Source: Ichthyobacterium seriolicida (GTDB taxonomy: Bacteria > Bacteroidota > Bacteroidia > Flavobacteriales > Ichthyobacteriaceae). From it: 64,000 nucleotides of DNA. The notes beneath the pieces were generated by a model. The model made no database searches and was not told where the DNA came from. It worked only from the letters and a program-made list of their open reading frames with translations. Positions 7,858 to 16,892 of this stretch are shown in pieces. The position numbers and the translations under genes are program-made. Position 1 is the stretch's first letter, and every line of letters begins with the position of its first letter. The stretch covers positions 1,658,996 through 1,722,995 of the forward strand of contig NZ_AP014564.1 in assembly GCF_002369955.1 (NCBI RefSeq), written 5' to 3'.

Positions 7858-10080
7858 TCATTTCAAATTATTCAATATGAAGTCTGTTATCTTGGTAAAT
7901 AAATGAAGAGTTGTATTGCCTCCATATATTCCGTGATTTTTATCAGGATATACGAATAAATCGAATTGCTTATTCTTTTGAACTAGATGCTCGACCATCG
8001 TCATAGAGTTTTGATAGTGAACATTGTCATCGGCAGAACCGTGAATTAAAAGATACTTACCCTTAAAATTATCTAAATATTTAAAAGGAGTATTGTCCTC
8101 ATATCCTCTAATATTCTCCTTTGGAAGACCCATATACCTCTCGGTATAAATAGTATCGTAAAAATACCAACTCGTAACAGGAGCAACAGCTATAGCCGTT
8201 GAAAAGACATCAGCCCCCTTGGTGATGGCCAAAGATGCCATATATCCACCATAACTCCATCCAAAAAAACCTATATTATCTCTTTTTACAAAGGGCAATT
8301 CTCTAAAATATTTAGCAGCATATATTTGGTCTTCTATCTCGTATTTGCCTAGTTTTTTATAAGTTATCTTTTTAAAATCTCTGCCCTTAAAACCCGTGCC
8401 CCTATTATCTACAGAGACAACTATAAATCCCTTTTGAGACAAAAACTGATGCCATAAATCATTTTTCCAAGAATTTGATACCTTCTGAGAACCTGGACCT
8501 CCATACACATCAAAAAGAACTGGATACATCTTTTTAGAATCGAAATTATATGGTTTTATCATAGAAGCATTTAAATCATAACCTCCATCTGTCTTTATAG
8601 TAAAAATGCTCTTTTTAGATATTTTATAATCCTTTAAGTTATTTTCTAATTCCTTATTATCCTTTATCTTCTTTATAAATTCACCTTTGTTATTGTATAA
8701 ATCATAACTATAGGGAATATCCACACTAGAATATTCATTTATAAAATGAGTAAAATCACTGCTGAAAAATGCCCTATTCACACCTGTATTTTTAGATAAT
8801 CTCTTGTTATTATTCCCTGAAATATCAATGCTATATACATGTCTATTTATTCCCTCGTTACCCTCATCATCTCGAGTAGATTGATAGTATATCTGACCAG
8901 AATTATAACCGTAAAATTTTGTCACCTCCCAGTCTCCACTTGTAATCTGTCTGATCTTCTTGTTTTTGTTTTCAAATAAATAAAGATGATTCCAACCACT
9001 TCTATCACTAGGCCATATAAAAGAATTGTCTGGCAAAAAAAACACATCCATCTCAAGCTCTATATAACTCAGATCAGTATCTACAAAAACCACTTCCTGC
9101 CTTTTTTGGTCAGTATCTACAAAGAGAAAATCTATTTTATTTTGATGACGATTCATAACCAAAACACATAATTTGTCATTTTCACTAGTCCAATATATGC
9201 GAGGGACATAAAAATCTGTATAATCACTTAAGTCCACTTTAAAAGTCTTTGATTTTTCTAAATCATATACATGTACACTGACCTTTGAATTTTCACTTCC
9301 AGCTTTTGGATATTTAATTTTGGTCTGTGTTGGATAGGTCCCCTTACCGAAAATATCCATGGAAAACTCTAGTACATTAGCTTCATCGAAACGTATAAAA
9401 GCAACTTTTCGGCTATCATTAGACCACTTAAAAGCTCTTACAAAAGAAAACTCTTCCTCATATACCCAATCTGCTATGCCGTTTATAACACTGTTTTTCT
9501 TGCCGTCAAAAGTAATTTGTGTTTCTAATTTAGTATTTAGAGTTTTTACAAAAATATTATTATCTCTCACAAAAGCTATCTTTTTACCGTCAGGAGAAAA
9601 TTTTGGAGCTATCTCTTTTTCCTGAGAAAGAGCTTCTATAGTTTTATCAGATATGTTGTATATAAAGTGTTTAGCTAACCTAGAATGACGATAAATACGC
9701 TCTTGATCAGTTGACAGAAGAATCAATTTTTCATCTTCACTAAAAAAGTATTCAGAAAAATTATTTATCTCTGAAAAATTATTAGCGTCAAAAATGCTGT
9801 ATTCCTTTTCAGTGTCGCCGTAATTATAAACGTCTATACTAGTGCCCTTCTCGTTTGCAAGAGTATATTTTCTGACATTTTTCATATTATGAATATTCCC
9901 TATTCTCTGCGCTTTTAAAATATTGTTTTTAAAAATATCTTCTAATGAGATATCTTTTTTCTGACTGTGAGACAAAAGAGAAAAAAAAGTTAAAAAAATA
10001 CATAGCAAAAATGTGCTAATAGTTCTCTTATCATAAAAGACAACAGTTGTCTTCACAACTGAATTAATAGTGTGTTTCAT
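7858..10080 (-). CDS. Secreted dipeptidyl peptidase IV (S9B prolyl oligopeptidase family)
   Basis: Removes N-terminal X-Pro or X-Ala dipeptides; in Bacteroidota this is a periplasmic or secreted enzyme serving peptide utilisation. I place the start at 10080 (MKHTINSV), giving 740 residues, because a signal peptide follows (STFLLCIFLTFFSLLS). The frame stays open further upstream only because it runs into a transposase relic. Residues 40-500 form the beta-propeller. The catalytic domain shows GWSYGGYM (Ser about 609), GSADDNVH (Asp 684/685) and KNHGIYGG (His about 716). The usual propeller Glu pair appears as YEEEFSF. Only about 37 bases separate the start from the IS256 relic, so the native promoter region may have been replaced. 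Confidence 0.93.
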   Translation of the reverse strand: MKHTINSVVKTTVVFYDKRTISTFLLCIFLTFFSLLSHSQKKDISLEDIFKNNILKAQRIGNIHNMKNVRKYTLANEKGTSIDVYNYGDTEKEYSIFDANNFSEINNFSEYFFSEDEKLILLSTDQERIYRHSRLAKHFIYNISDKTIEALSQEKEIAPKFSPDGKKIAFVRDNNIFVKTLNTKLETQITFDGKKNSVINGIADWVYEEEFSFVRAFKWSNDSRKVAFIRFDEANVLEFSMDIFGKGTYPTQTKIKYPKAGSENSKVSVHVYDLEKSKTFKVDLSDYTDFYVPRIYWTSENDKLCVLVMNRHQNKIDFLFVDTDQKRQEVVFVDTDLSYIELEMDVFFLPDNSFIWPSDRSGWNHLYLFENKNKKIRQITSGDWEVTKFYGYNSGQIYYQSTRDDEGNEGINRHVYSIDISGNNNKRLSKNTGVNRAFFSSDFTHFINEYSSVDIPYSYDLYNNKGEFIKKIKDNKELENNLKDYKISKKSIFTIKTDGGYDLNASMIKPYNFDSKKMYPVLFDVYGGPGSQKVSNSWKNDLWHQFLSQKGFIVVSVDNRGTGFKGRDFKKITYKKLGKYEIEDQIYAAKYFRELPFVKRDNIGFFGWSYGGYMASLAITKGADVFSTAIAVAPVTSWYFYDTIYTERYMGLPKENIRGYEDNTPFKYLDNFKGKYLLIHGSADDNVHYQNSMTMVEHLVQKNKQFDLFVYPDKNHGIYGGNTTLHLFTKITDFILNNLK

Positions 10081-10111
10081 AAATAGTTTTTTTTGAAAAA
10101 TTATTAAAGCA

Positions 10112-10345
10112 ATACCCTTAAAGTGGGTAAATAAAAGATGATATATCTCTTTATCTCTATTCATAGACGAACTCTTTTGCCAAAAGTAGTTAAAAATTGA
10201 TTCCAGGATTATTCCCCGATTTGGTATGGGTTTGGACCATTTCTTGTAGCCTCCCCCCTCCCCCTCCAAGAGCTAAAAAAGTAGATTTTATAACAGCAGC
10301 AGCAGTTGGAAATCATAATTTGTTTTTGGTATACTTTCTATCATT
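10112..10345 (-). pseudogene. IS256-family transposase 3' fragment plus element end
   Basis: Aligns base by base with 4100-4320: taaagtgggtaaataaaag at the left resembles the IS end, and the minus strand reads [18 protein letters not shown], matching [18 protein letters not shown] of the larger copy, with a small insertion (GAGGGGGAG) just before it. It ends abruptly at about 10345 inside ggtatactttct. Only the last 70 or so codons remain. Confidence 0.85.
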
Positions 10346-10470
10346 CTCAGCATTACTTTGATATTTTTAATTTGCGTTGCTATAAAATTAGTAGAGTATT
10401 TTTTATTTTCTCTCCAAAAAGTGAAAAGTTCATCATATTTTGGAAGGGTTCTAGTAAGATGGGATAGTAA
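10333..10470 (-). pseudogene. Short open fragment of an unknown gene
   Basis: Between the IS256 relic and a MITE half copy the minus strand is open for about 45 codons and reads SHLTRTLPKYDELFTFW and IATQIKNIKVMLRMIE. The composition looks like real protein, but there is no start or stop of its own. I do not recognise the family. It may be the tail of a gene cut by the two mobile elements, or chance. Confidence 0.3.
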
Positions 10471-10477
10471 AATTCTT

Positions 10478-10572
10478 TTAAACCTAAATTATTCATAGTT
10501 ACCTTTCAATATTATTCACAAAGTGTTAATTTTAAAGGGATTTAACCAAATCTAGACCACTTTAGATATTGC
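10478..10572 (+). mobile_element. TTAA MITE-like element, copy C (left half only)
   Basis: Begins ttttaaacctaaattattcatag and continues through aaagggatttaaccaaatc and ccactttagatattgcccc, matching the left half of copies A and F. It stops where the aaatgaggaata word should follow. The remaining 200 bases to lptD hold no gene. Confidence 0.75.
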
Positions 10573-10718
10573 CCCTAAAAAAAACACCCGCTAAAGTAAG
10601 AAACTTAGGAATATACTAACCTTACAGGTAGTTTAATAGAATTGAAATCTATTTTTATTGTCCTTCATAGAGCGCAAAAAAACAATCTATTAGTAGTAGT
10701 GTATTCTAAATAAACGGC

Positions 10719-10726
10719 TAAATTTG
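10719..10726 (+). promoter_or_regulatory. Candidate -7 element for lptD
   Basis: TAAATTTG fits the TAnnTTTG consensus and lies about 30 bases before the TTG at 10757 that I favour as the ancestral lptD start. There is no good TTTG at the -33 position, so this is only a candidate. Confidence 0.4.
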
Positions 10727-10787
10727 CTAGTGCTTTTCTTGTAAAGGAAATTAGATTTGTATAGACAGTATTTCATAGCCTTAACCG

Positions 10788-13508
10788 TTGTCTTTTTTTT
10801 TTTGCGAAATATCCAAAGGGCAAGAAAACAGTGACTCTCTACTTATTCAACAACAATCTATTATCGATTCTACCCTTGTAAATGATCTCTCTGTAGAGAA
10901 AGAAAATAGTGACTCTCTACTTATTCAACAACAATCTATTATCGATTCCACCCTTGTAAATGATCTCTATATTCAGAGCAAAACAGATAGTTCATCTATA
11001 AAAGAAATAGTTGAATACACCGCTACAGATACCATCAGAAATGATGTTATAACACGTGAGACCATGCTCTATAATAAAGCTTCGTTGAAATACGAAGACA
11101 TGAAACTCGAAGCTGGCAAAATTGTCATAGACTGGAAAAAAAATACTGTTATGGCCGTCGGCATATTAGATACATTAGAAAATATTGTACAACGCCCAGT
11201 GTTCACCCAAGGGGACAAAGTATATCATGTAGACACAATATTTTATAACACAGAAACTAAAAATGTACTTGTAAAAAATGGCAAGACAATAGATAAAGAG
11301 GGAATCATAGTTGGAGAATGGATAAAAAAAGAATCTGATGATATCATTTACATAAGAGATGGAAAGTTTACCACTGACAAAAAAGACGATCCTGATTACT
11401 ATATAGCCTCCTCCAGGATAAAGAAAATAGGTAATGATAAGATTGTAACTAGTTCTGCTCAAATGAGTATATCTGGAGTGCCTACTCCTATATTTGTTCC
11501 CTTTGGTTTTTTTCCTATGTCCAATAAGCCCACTTCAGGTATAATATTTCCAACTTGGGGAGAGACCAAATTAGAAGGGTTTTCATTACAAGGAATGGGA
11601 TATTACTTCCCCTTTAGTAACAATTTAGATTTAACCCTAAGAGGTGATATTCACACTAGAGGAGGATGGCGTGTTGAGGGTAGTTCTAATTATAAATTGA
11701 GATATAAATTTTCAGGAAATTTTTTCGTAGACTACATAAATAAGGTTCTCAGCGAGAAGGGAAGATCAGATTACAGTAAAAATACTGAATACCATATCAA
11801 GTGGTCACATACACAAGATCCAAAATCAAATCCAAATTTATTGTTTTCCGCTAGTGTAAATATAGCTAGTAGTGAGTATCATAAATCTTCTATTAGGGAG
11901 AGACATTCTAAGAATTTCCTAAATAATACTACGAACTCTTCTGTATCTATGAATAAAAAATTTGAAGAGTTACCACTTAGACTATCTGTAAACCTCAGAC
12001 ATTCTCACAATAATAATACTGGAGACTTAGTTTTAGATTTACCAGTTATAACACTAGATGCAGATCCTTGGTATCCATTTGAGTCAGATGATGGAAGTAG
12101 AGGCAATTGGGTGGAAAAAATTAACATAAACTGGCAGGCAAATGCACATAATAAAGTGGGTGTTAAAGATTCTCTACTGTTTACAAAGCAAGTATTTGAC
12201 AATATTCAAAATGGTATAAAAAACACTTTATCCTCTAGCACGAGCATTAAATTATTCAAACATATAAATGTTAGTCCTTCTGTAAATTTCACAGAGATAT
12301 GGTATCAAAATGTCTCTAAAAAGAGATGGGATCCAGATAAAATAGATGAAAAAACTCAAGAAGAAGGAATGGTTGTGGAAGATAAAATATATGGATTCTA
12401 CTCGGTTAGAGAATTTAATTTTTCAGTGTCCTTTTCTACTAGACTTTACGGTATGTTTAAGTTTGGTAAAAATTCCTTTGTGCAGGCTATAAGGCATGTG
12501 TTGAGTCCAACTATTTCATACAGTTATAAACCTGATTTCACTTCTGACTTTTGGGGTTATCAAGACACTTTTGATAGACCAGACCCATCTGATCCTCTCA
12601 AGACTATACAAGAGAAATACTCCAGGTTTGAAAAAGGGATATATGGATATCCTAGAAATTCACAAGAGAGTAATATATCCTTTGGAATTGGTAATTCATT
12701 AGAGAGTAAAATAGCTTTTAAATCAGAAAAAGATACTGCAGATGCTGTAAAAAAGATAATTCTGTTTAGGAGTCTGAATATGAATATTAGTTATAATATG
12801 GCAAAAGAAGATTTCTTTAAATGGTCAGACTTATCAGTAGATGCTTCGACTACCATAATAAAGGGGTTAGATATACAGGTTAGGAGTACTTTTAGTCCAT
12901 ATGCCATAGATGAAGAAGGAAAACTATTAGAGAGTTATAATATATCAAACGGCTCTTTGTTTAGATTGACTAATACGGGTTTTACAGCTTCATACAGACT
13001 TAGTAATACTGATATCTTTGGAAAAAAAGAGAGTACTAGTGACAAGGATAAAAAAGATAAAAATGATAAAAAAAGTGGAGGTATATCTGAAAATAGTGAA
13101 GTAGAGGAAAATATAGAAGATGATGATCAAAAAGAAAATGAAAAAGAGATAGATCTTAAAAAACCCATTCCATATATGGATTATGATTTGCCGTGGAATA
13201 TAAACTTTGGTTATTCTTGGAATTACAATATCAGAGGAAAAGATATAACTAGAACTAGCACCTTAACTTTTGGCATAGATTTAACATTTACAAAGTGGAA
13301 ATTTGATATTTCTTCTGGTTATGATTTAGATAATTCTGGATTTTCTCACACCAATATAAATGTAACTAGAGATTTAGATTCCTTTATTATGAAAGTAAAT
13401 TGGGCTCCTATAGGCAACAGTTCATATAACTTTTTTATAGGAATAAAGGCTCCTATATTAAAAGACATAAAATACGAATACACCAGGCCAAATGATTACG
13501 GATTTTAG
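10788..13508 (+). CDS. lptD: LPS-assembly outer membrane protein LptD (signal peptide out of frame)
   Basis: Long Bacteroidota form of the OstA/LptD barrel that inserts lipopolysaccharide into the outer leaflet. The OstA-like N-terminal domain shows YNKASLKYEDMKLEAGKIV and GKFTTDKKDDPDYYIAS, followed by PIFVPFGFFPMSNKPTSGII and alternating aromatic strands to the C-terminus. An acidic/lysine loop lies near residues 745-785. The frame starts only at a TTG (10788) directly before a T11 run and has no signal peptide. One frame over, TTG 10757 reads YRQYFIALTVVFFF, a good signal peptide, which would join this frame if the run held 10 or 13 Ts. A 26-residue repeat follows. The mature part looks intact. 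Confidence 0.85.
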   Translation: MSFFFCEISKGQENSDSLLIQQQSIIDSTLVNDLSVEKENSDSLLIQQQSIIDSTLVNDLYIQSKTDSSSIKEIVEYTATDTIRNDVITRETMLYNKASLKYEDMKLEAGKIVIDWKKNTVMAVGILDTLENIVQRPVFTQGDKVYHVDTIFYNTETKNVLVKNGKTIDKEGIIVGEWIKKESDDIIYIRDGKFTTDKKDDPDYYIASSRIKKIGNDKIVTSSAQMSISGVPTPIFVPFGFFPMSNKPTSGIIFPTWGETKLEGFSLQGMGYYFPFSNNLDLTLRGDIHTRGGWRVEGSSNYKLRYKFSGNFFVDYINKVLSEKGRSDYSKNTEYHIKWSHTQDPKSNPNLLFSASVNIASSEYHKSSIRERHSKNFLNNTTNSSVSMNKKFEELPLRLSVNLRHSHNNNTGDLVLDLPVITLDADPWYPFESDDGSRGNWVEKININWQANAHNKVGVKDSLLFTKQVFDNIQNGIKNTLSSSTSIKLFKHINVSPSVNFTEIWYQNVSKKRWDPDKIDEKTQEEGMVVEDKIYGFYSVREFNFSVSFSTRLYGMFKFGKNSFVQAIRHVLSPTISYSYKPDFTSDFWGYQDTFDRPDPSDPLKTIQEKYSRFEKGIYGYPRNSQESNISFGIGNSLESKIAFKSEKDTADAVKKIILFRSLNMNISYNMAKEDFFKWSDLSVDASTTIIKGLDIQVRSTFSPYAIDEEGKLLESYNISNGSLFRLTNTGFTASYRLSNTDIFGKKESTSDKDKKDKNDKKSGGISENSEVEENIEDDDQKENEKEIDLKKPIPYMDYDLPWNINFGYSWNYNIRGKDITRTSTLTFGIDLTFTKWKFDISSGYDLDNSGFSHTNINVTRDLDSFIMKVNWAPIGNSSYNFFIGIKAPILKDIKYEYTRPNDYGF
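10824..10979 (+). repeat. 78-bp in-frame duplication at the lptD N-terminus
   Basis: Two near-identical 78-bp units (10824-10901, 10902-10979) code for 26 residues beginning ENSDSLLIQQQSIIDS. They differ at only a few bases, so the duplication is recent. It lies in the segment just after the presumed signal peptide, before the OstA domain. Confidence 0.92.
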
Positions 13509-13535
13509 TAATCTTAAGTTGCAGTATTATTAGTT

Positions 13536-14291
13536 CTATTGGTTTAAATAATCTTCTATTTCACTAGTCATTTCCAAGTTGTGAAATACGTTTTGAACAT
13601 CGTCATTATCATCTTCGAATTTATTTATCAAGTTTAGAACTTTTTTAGCTTCGTTTAAATCTAGTTTTGTCGTGGTGTTAGGGATTCTATCTAGACTAGA
13701 TTGTTTGACTTCTATATTCATCTCTTCCAATTTGTTTTGCATCAATCCAAAATCTACAAAGGATGTGTACAAGGTGATTGTATTTTCATCTATATAAGAT
13801 TCTTCTAATCCTGAATCTATTAGTTCCATCTCCACTTTTTCTAAGTCTATAGAATTTTTATCAGTATCTATGACGAATACTCCTTTTCTGTCAAATATAA
13901 ATTCTAAGGATCCATTTTTCCCCAAGGAGCCCCCATTTTTATTGAAAATACTTCTTACATCAGCTACAGTGCGATTTATATTATCAGTTGTGCATTCCAC
14001 AAAAACAGCTACTCCCCCATTTGCGTACCCTTCGAAGGTGACTTCAGAATATGTATTTGCGTCATCGCCTGACGCTTTTTTAATAGCTCTATCTATATTG
14101 TCTTTAGGCATATTCTCTCCCTTTGCATTTGAGATGGCATTTCTCAATCTAGGATTACTACTTGGATCATTTCCTGATTCTTTAACAGCTATTGTAATCT
14201 CTTTTATTATTCTAGTGAATATTTTGCCTCTTTTTGCATCTTGAGCTCCTTTTCTATGTTTGATATTTGCCCATTTACTATGTCCAGCCAT
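13536..14291 (-). CDS. yebC: YebC/PmpR family protein
   Basis: 251 residues with the family start MAGHSKWANIKHRKGAQDAKRGK and the conserved KGENMPKDNIDRAIKKASG and EVTFEGYANGGVAVFVE. Members are described as transcriptional regulators and, more recently, as translation factors that relieve ribosome stalling (TACO1-like). The acidic C-terminus (KFEDDNDDVQNVF) is usual in this phylum. It is convergent with lptD, with 27 bases between the stops, and is not in an obvious operon. Confidence 0.95.
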   Translation of the reverse strand: MAGHSKWANIKHRKGAQDAKRGKIFTRIIKEITIAVKESGNDPSSNPRLRNAISNAKGENMPKDNIDRAIKKASGDDANTYSEVTFEGYANGGVAVFVECTTDNINRTVADVRSIFNKNGGSLGKNGSLEFIFDRKGVFVIDTDKNSIDLEKVEMELIDSGLEESYIDENTITLYTSFVDFGLMQNKLEEMNIEVKQSSLDRIPNTTTKLDLNEAKKVLNLINKFEDDNDDVQNVFHNLEMTSEIEDYLNQ

Positions 14292-14360
14292 TATTGTAGT
14301 AGTTTTTTTTAATGTTTAAAGCAATATATTTTAAAAAAAATGAGAGACAAAATAAATAAT

Positions 14361-14378
14361 AAAAACTCAATGAGAGTT
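14361..14378 (-). terminator. Short hairpin after the glycosyltransferase gene
   Basis: On the minus strand AACTC-TCATT-GAGTT is followed by TTT and an AT-rich stretch. The stem is only five pairs, so terminator strength is doubtful, but it sits directly after the stop at 14387. Confidence 0.4.
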
Positions 14379-14386
14379 AATATGAC

Positions 14387-15367
14387 TTAAATATTAAAAT
14401 AATACTTTAGGAGGATGCTATTTGTTTTATAGTAATTATCCACTTGATGTTTAGCTCTTTTTTTATAGATTTTAAACAAGAGTTTGTAAAAGCTAAAGTG
14501 TGCCATAGGTACATGTAATGCGTTTTTGAAATTACCTTCAAAAATAAATTTAAAAAACAGTAATTGATCTAGTATAAGTCTGCTTATCACGATTATAGCA
14601 AGAGATTTAAGTGGAGCGTTTTTAACTATAGAGAGAAGGCTATTTCTCAAATTCAGGAAAACTTTTTTCTCGTTGAATCCAAGTTTAGTAGCGCTACCTA
14701 CGTGGTAGACAGTAGAAGTGCCAATGTATGATATATTTTTTTTGCTGTTGTAAAACCTCCAACATAAATCTATTTCTTCCCAATGTGCTGTAAAATCTTC
14801 ATCAAAGCCTCCGTGTTGAAAAAAATCTTTTGATCTGACAAAGAAACAAGCTCCTGTAGCCCAGAGTATATTACAGTGATCATTGTATTGCCCCTTATCA
14901 GTTTCTACATTGTCGAATATCCTACCGCGGCAAAAAGGATAAGCAAATCTATCTAAAAAGCCACCCCCAGCACCAGCGTATTCAAATTTATCTTTAGACT
15001 TAGCATCTAATATTTTTGGTTGTGCGGCCACTATTTTACTATCTAGTTTGAAAGCATCTATAATGGGAGTTAACCAATTTTGAGTTACTTCCACATCGGA
15101 ATTTAGCAATACAAAAATATCGTGTGTTATCCCTTTTAAACCTAGATTGTATCCTTTGGCATAACCTAGATTGTGTTGATGTTTTATCAGTTTAACTTCA
15201 GGGTAATTATCTATTATAAACGACGCTGAGCAATCTGAAGATCCATTGTCTATTATGTAAATATCTGCTTGTTTAGAAGAGTGTTTTATTACTGAAGGTA
15301 AGAATTTTTTTATAAGATCTATTCCATTGTAATTCAATATGACAATGGCTACATTCAGGTTTTCCAT
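14387..15367 (-). CDS. Family 2 glycosyltransferase
   Basis: GT-A fold transferase of 326 residues. It begins VAIVILNYNGIDLI, and shows YIIDNGSSD (nucleotide-sugar Asp), GYAKGYNLGL, VLLNSDVEV in the DXD position and HWEEIDLCWRF, the acceptor-site ED-type motif. The C-terminal 80 residues contain one hydrophobic stretch (LAIIVISRLILDQLLFF) that may anchor it at the inner membrane. Members of this rhamnosyltransferase-like group build surface polysaccharides; the substrate cannot be read from sequence. A rhodanese gene lies 31 bases upstream on the same strand. Confidence 0.9.
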   Translation of the reverse strand: MENLNVAIVILNYNGIDLIKKFLPSVIKHSSKQADIYIIDNGSSDCSASFIIDNYPEVKLIKHQHNLGYAKGYNLGLKGITHDIFVLLNSDVEVTQNWLTPIIDAFKLDSKIVAAQPKILDAKSKDKFEYAGAGGGFLDRFAYPFCRGRIFDNVETDKGQYNDHCNILWATGACFFVRSKDFFQHGGFDEDFTAHWEEIDLCWRFYNSKKNISYIGTSTVYHVGSATKLGFNEKKVFLNLRNSLLSIVKNAPLKSLAIIVISRLILDQLLFFKFIFEGNFKNALHVPMAHFSFYKLLFKIYKKRAKHQVDNYYKTNSILLKYYFNI

Positions 15368-15398
15368 ATGTTTGGATAGATATACTGAAAAAGGATAT

Positions 15399-15683
15399 TT
15401 ATTTGATTAGATTGTCGATTTGAGCCCATCCGCCTCCATCGTAGACGTTATTTATTCCAACGGACTTTAGAAACTCAACTGTTTGTTGGCTTCTCTGACC
15501 CGACTTACAACAAATAATTATGTCCTTAGTATTTTTTTTTATCTCTTGAATTTTATCAGGTAATTCATGCATAGGGATATTGATGCTATTAGATATGTGA
15601 TTCTCCTGGAATTCTTCTCTTGTTCTAACGTCTATTATATCGTATGAGTTATTGTCAATGATATATTGTAAGTCATTTTTCAT
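15399..15683 (-). CDS. Single-domain rhodanese-like protein
   Basis: 94 residues covering one rhodanese domain: DVRTREEFQENHISNSINIPM, then the active-site loop CCKSGQRSQ with the persulfide-forming cysteine, and a C-terminal GGWAQI. There is no signal peptide, so it is cytoplasmic. Such small proteins carry sulfane sulfur; the acceptor is unknown. It probably forms a two-gene unit with the downstream glycosyltransferase, though I see no functional link. Confidence 0.92.
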   Translation of the reverse strand: MKNDLQYIIDNNSYDIIDVRTREEFQENHISNSINIPMHELPDKIQEIKKNTKDIIICCKSGQRSQQTVEFLKSVGINNVYDGGGWAQIDNLIK

Positions 15684-15866
15684 AGTGAGCTAGAGTGTTT
15701 TATCTCTGCGAATTTAATAAGAAATTAAGAGGTTTTCAACAACCCTAATTCAGATTAATATTTACTAAAAATAATGTTTTTAAATAAAGGTCAATCGGTG
15801 AAAATAAGGCTTTTAAAATAAGAACTAAACTTTAATTTGCGCTATTTATAATTTCAAACATTTCAT

Positions 15867-16691
15867 ATGAAAAAAACAGTTGCCATACAGGGTGTTAAAG
15901 GATCTTATCATCACATAGCAGCTATGGAATATTTTTCCCAACCCATAGATATAGTAGAATGCGATAGTTTTAGAAAAATGCCTGATCTCATAAATCAAAA
16001 TAAAGTAGATCTCGCTATTATGGCCATAGAAAACTCTATAGCTGGAAGCATATTATCGAATTATTCTATAATATTGAATAATAATATTAAAGTCATAGGT
16101 GAATATTACTTGTCTATTTCTCACTGTCTAATGACAATTAAAGGTCAAGACATAGGAGATATAAAAGAGATATATTCTCACCCTATGGCCATATTACAAT
16201 GCGAAGAATATTTAAAAAGATATCCAAATATAAAATTGGTAGAAACGGAAAACACAGCACTGAGTGCAAAAAAAATATCAAATGAAAATCTTATTAATAT
16301 AGCTGCTATCGCGAGTGAAACAGCTGGTAATATTTATAAATTGAGCATAATAGATAGAGATATTCAAACTAAAAAAAATAATTTTACCAGGTTTTTTATA
16401 ATTGCAAAGACAAATATTGAGAGCTTAAGAGATAAGGACAAGGCGTCTATAAAATTTTCTTTAAAACACCAACCAGGTAATCTCGCAGATATATTAAATA
16501 CATTTTCAAGTAAAGACATAAACCTGACTAAAATACAATCTATACCTATTATCGATAAACCTTGGGAATACTCTTTTATAGTGGATTTTTTATTTAAAGA
16601 CGAAAACCATTATAGTGACTTAATGAGAAGTCTAGAAGGCAAGTGTAATGATATAGAAATAATAGGAAAATATAAGTCATGCTTAATATGA
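15867..16691 (+). CDS. pheA: Prephenate dehydratase
   Basis: Converts prephenate to phenylpyruvate for phenylalanine synthesis. The 274 residues carry the catalytic-domain words AIQGVKGSYHH, AIMAIENSIAGSI, ISHCLM, YSHPMAILQC and NFTRFFII (the TRF motif). The ACT domain follows (SIKFSLKHQPGNLADILNTF, LTKIQSIPI), where phenylalanine feedback is expected. There is no chorismate mutase part; that activity is fused to DAHP synthase two genes on. It is the first gene of an aromatic amino acid unit. Confidence 0.94.
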   Translation: MKKTVAIQGVKGSYHHIAAMEYFSQPIDIVECDSFRKMPDLINQNKVDLAIMAIENSIAGSILSNYSIILNNNIKVIGEYYLSISHCLMTIKGQDIGDIKEIYSHPMAILQCEEYLKRYPNIKLVETENTALSAKKISNENLINIAAIASETAGNIYKLSIIDRDIQTKKNNFTRFFIIAKTNIESLRDKDKASIKFSLKHQPGNLADILNTFSSKDINLTKIQSIPIIDKPWEYSFIVDFLFKDENHYSDLMRSLEGKCNDIEIIGKYKSCLI

Positions 16692-16892
16692 TATAATATA
16701 AAGATTGACTAATTTATTAAGAGTAATATTTTCTTAAAAGTTAAATTCATGCGGATAAATATTTTTTCATATACCGATCTTAGATTTATATTTGGAGCAG
16801 AGAAAAAAAATACATTAGAATCTCTTTCTGTATTTCTCAGCCAAAATTCTTGAACTCTTGGTAGAAAGAATTTTTAAAAAGTAATAATATTC

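Noticed and set aside
10081-10269. 63 extra N-terminal codons for the dipeptidyl peptidase (start at 10269)
   Set aside because: They translate the transposase relic ([11 protein letters not shown]); the signal peptide begins only after the ATG at 10080.
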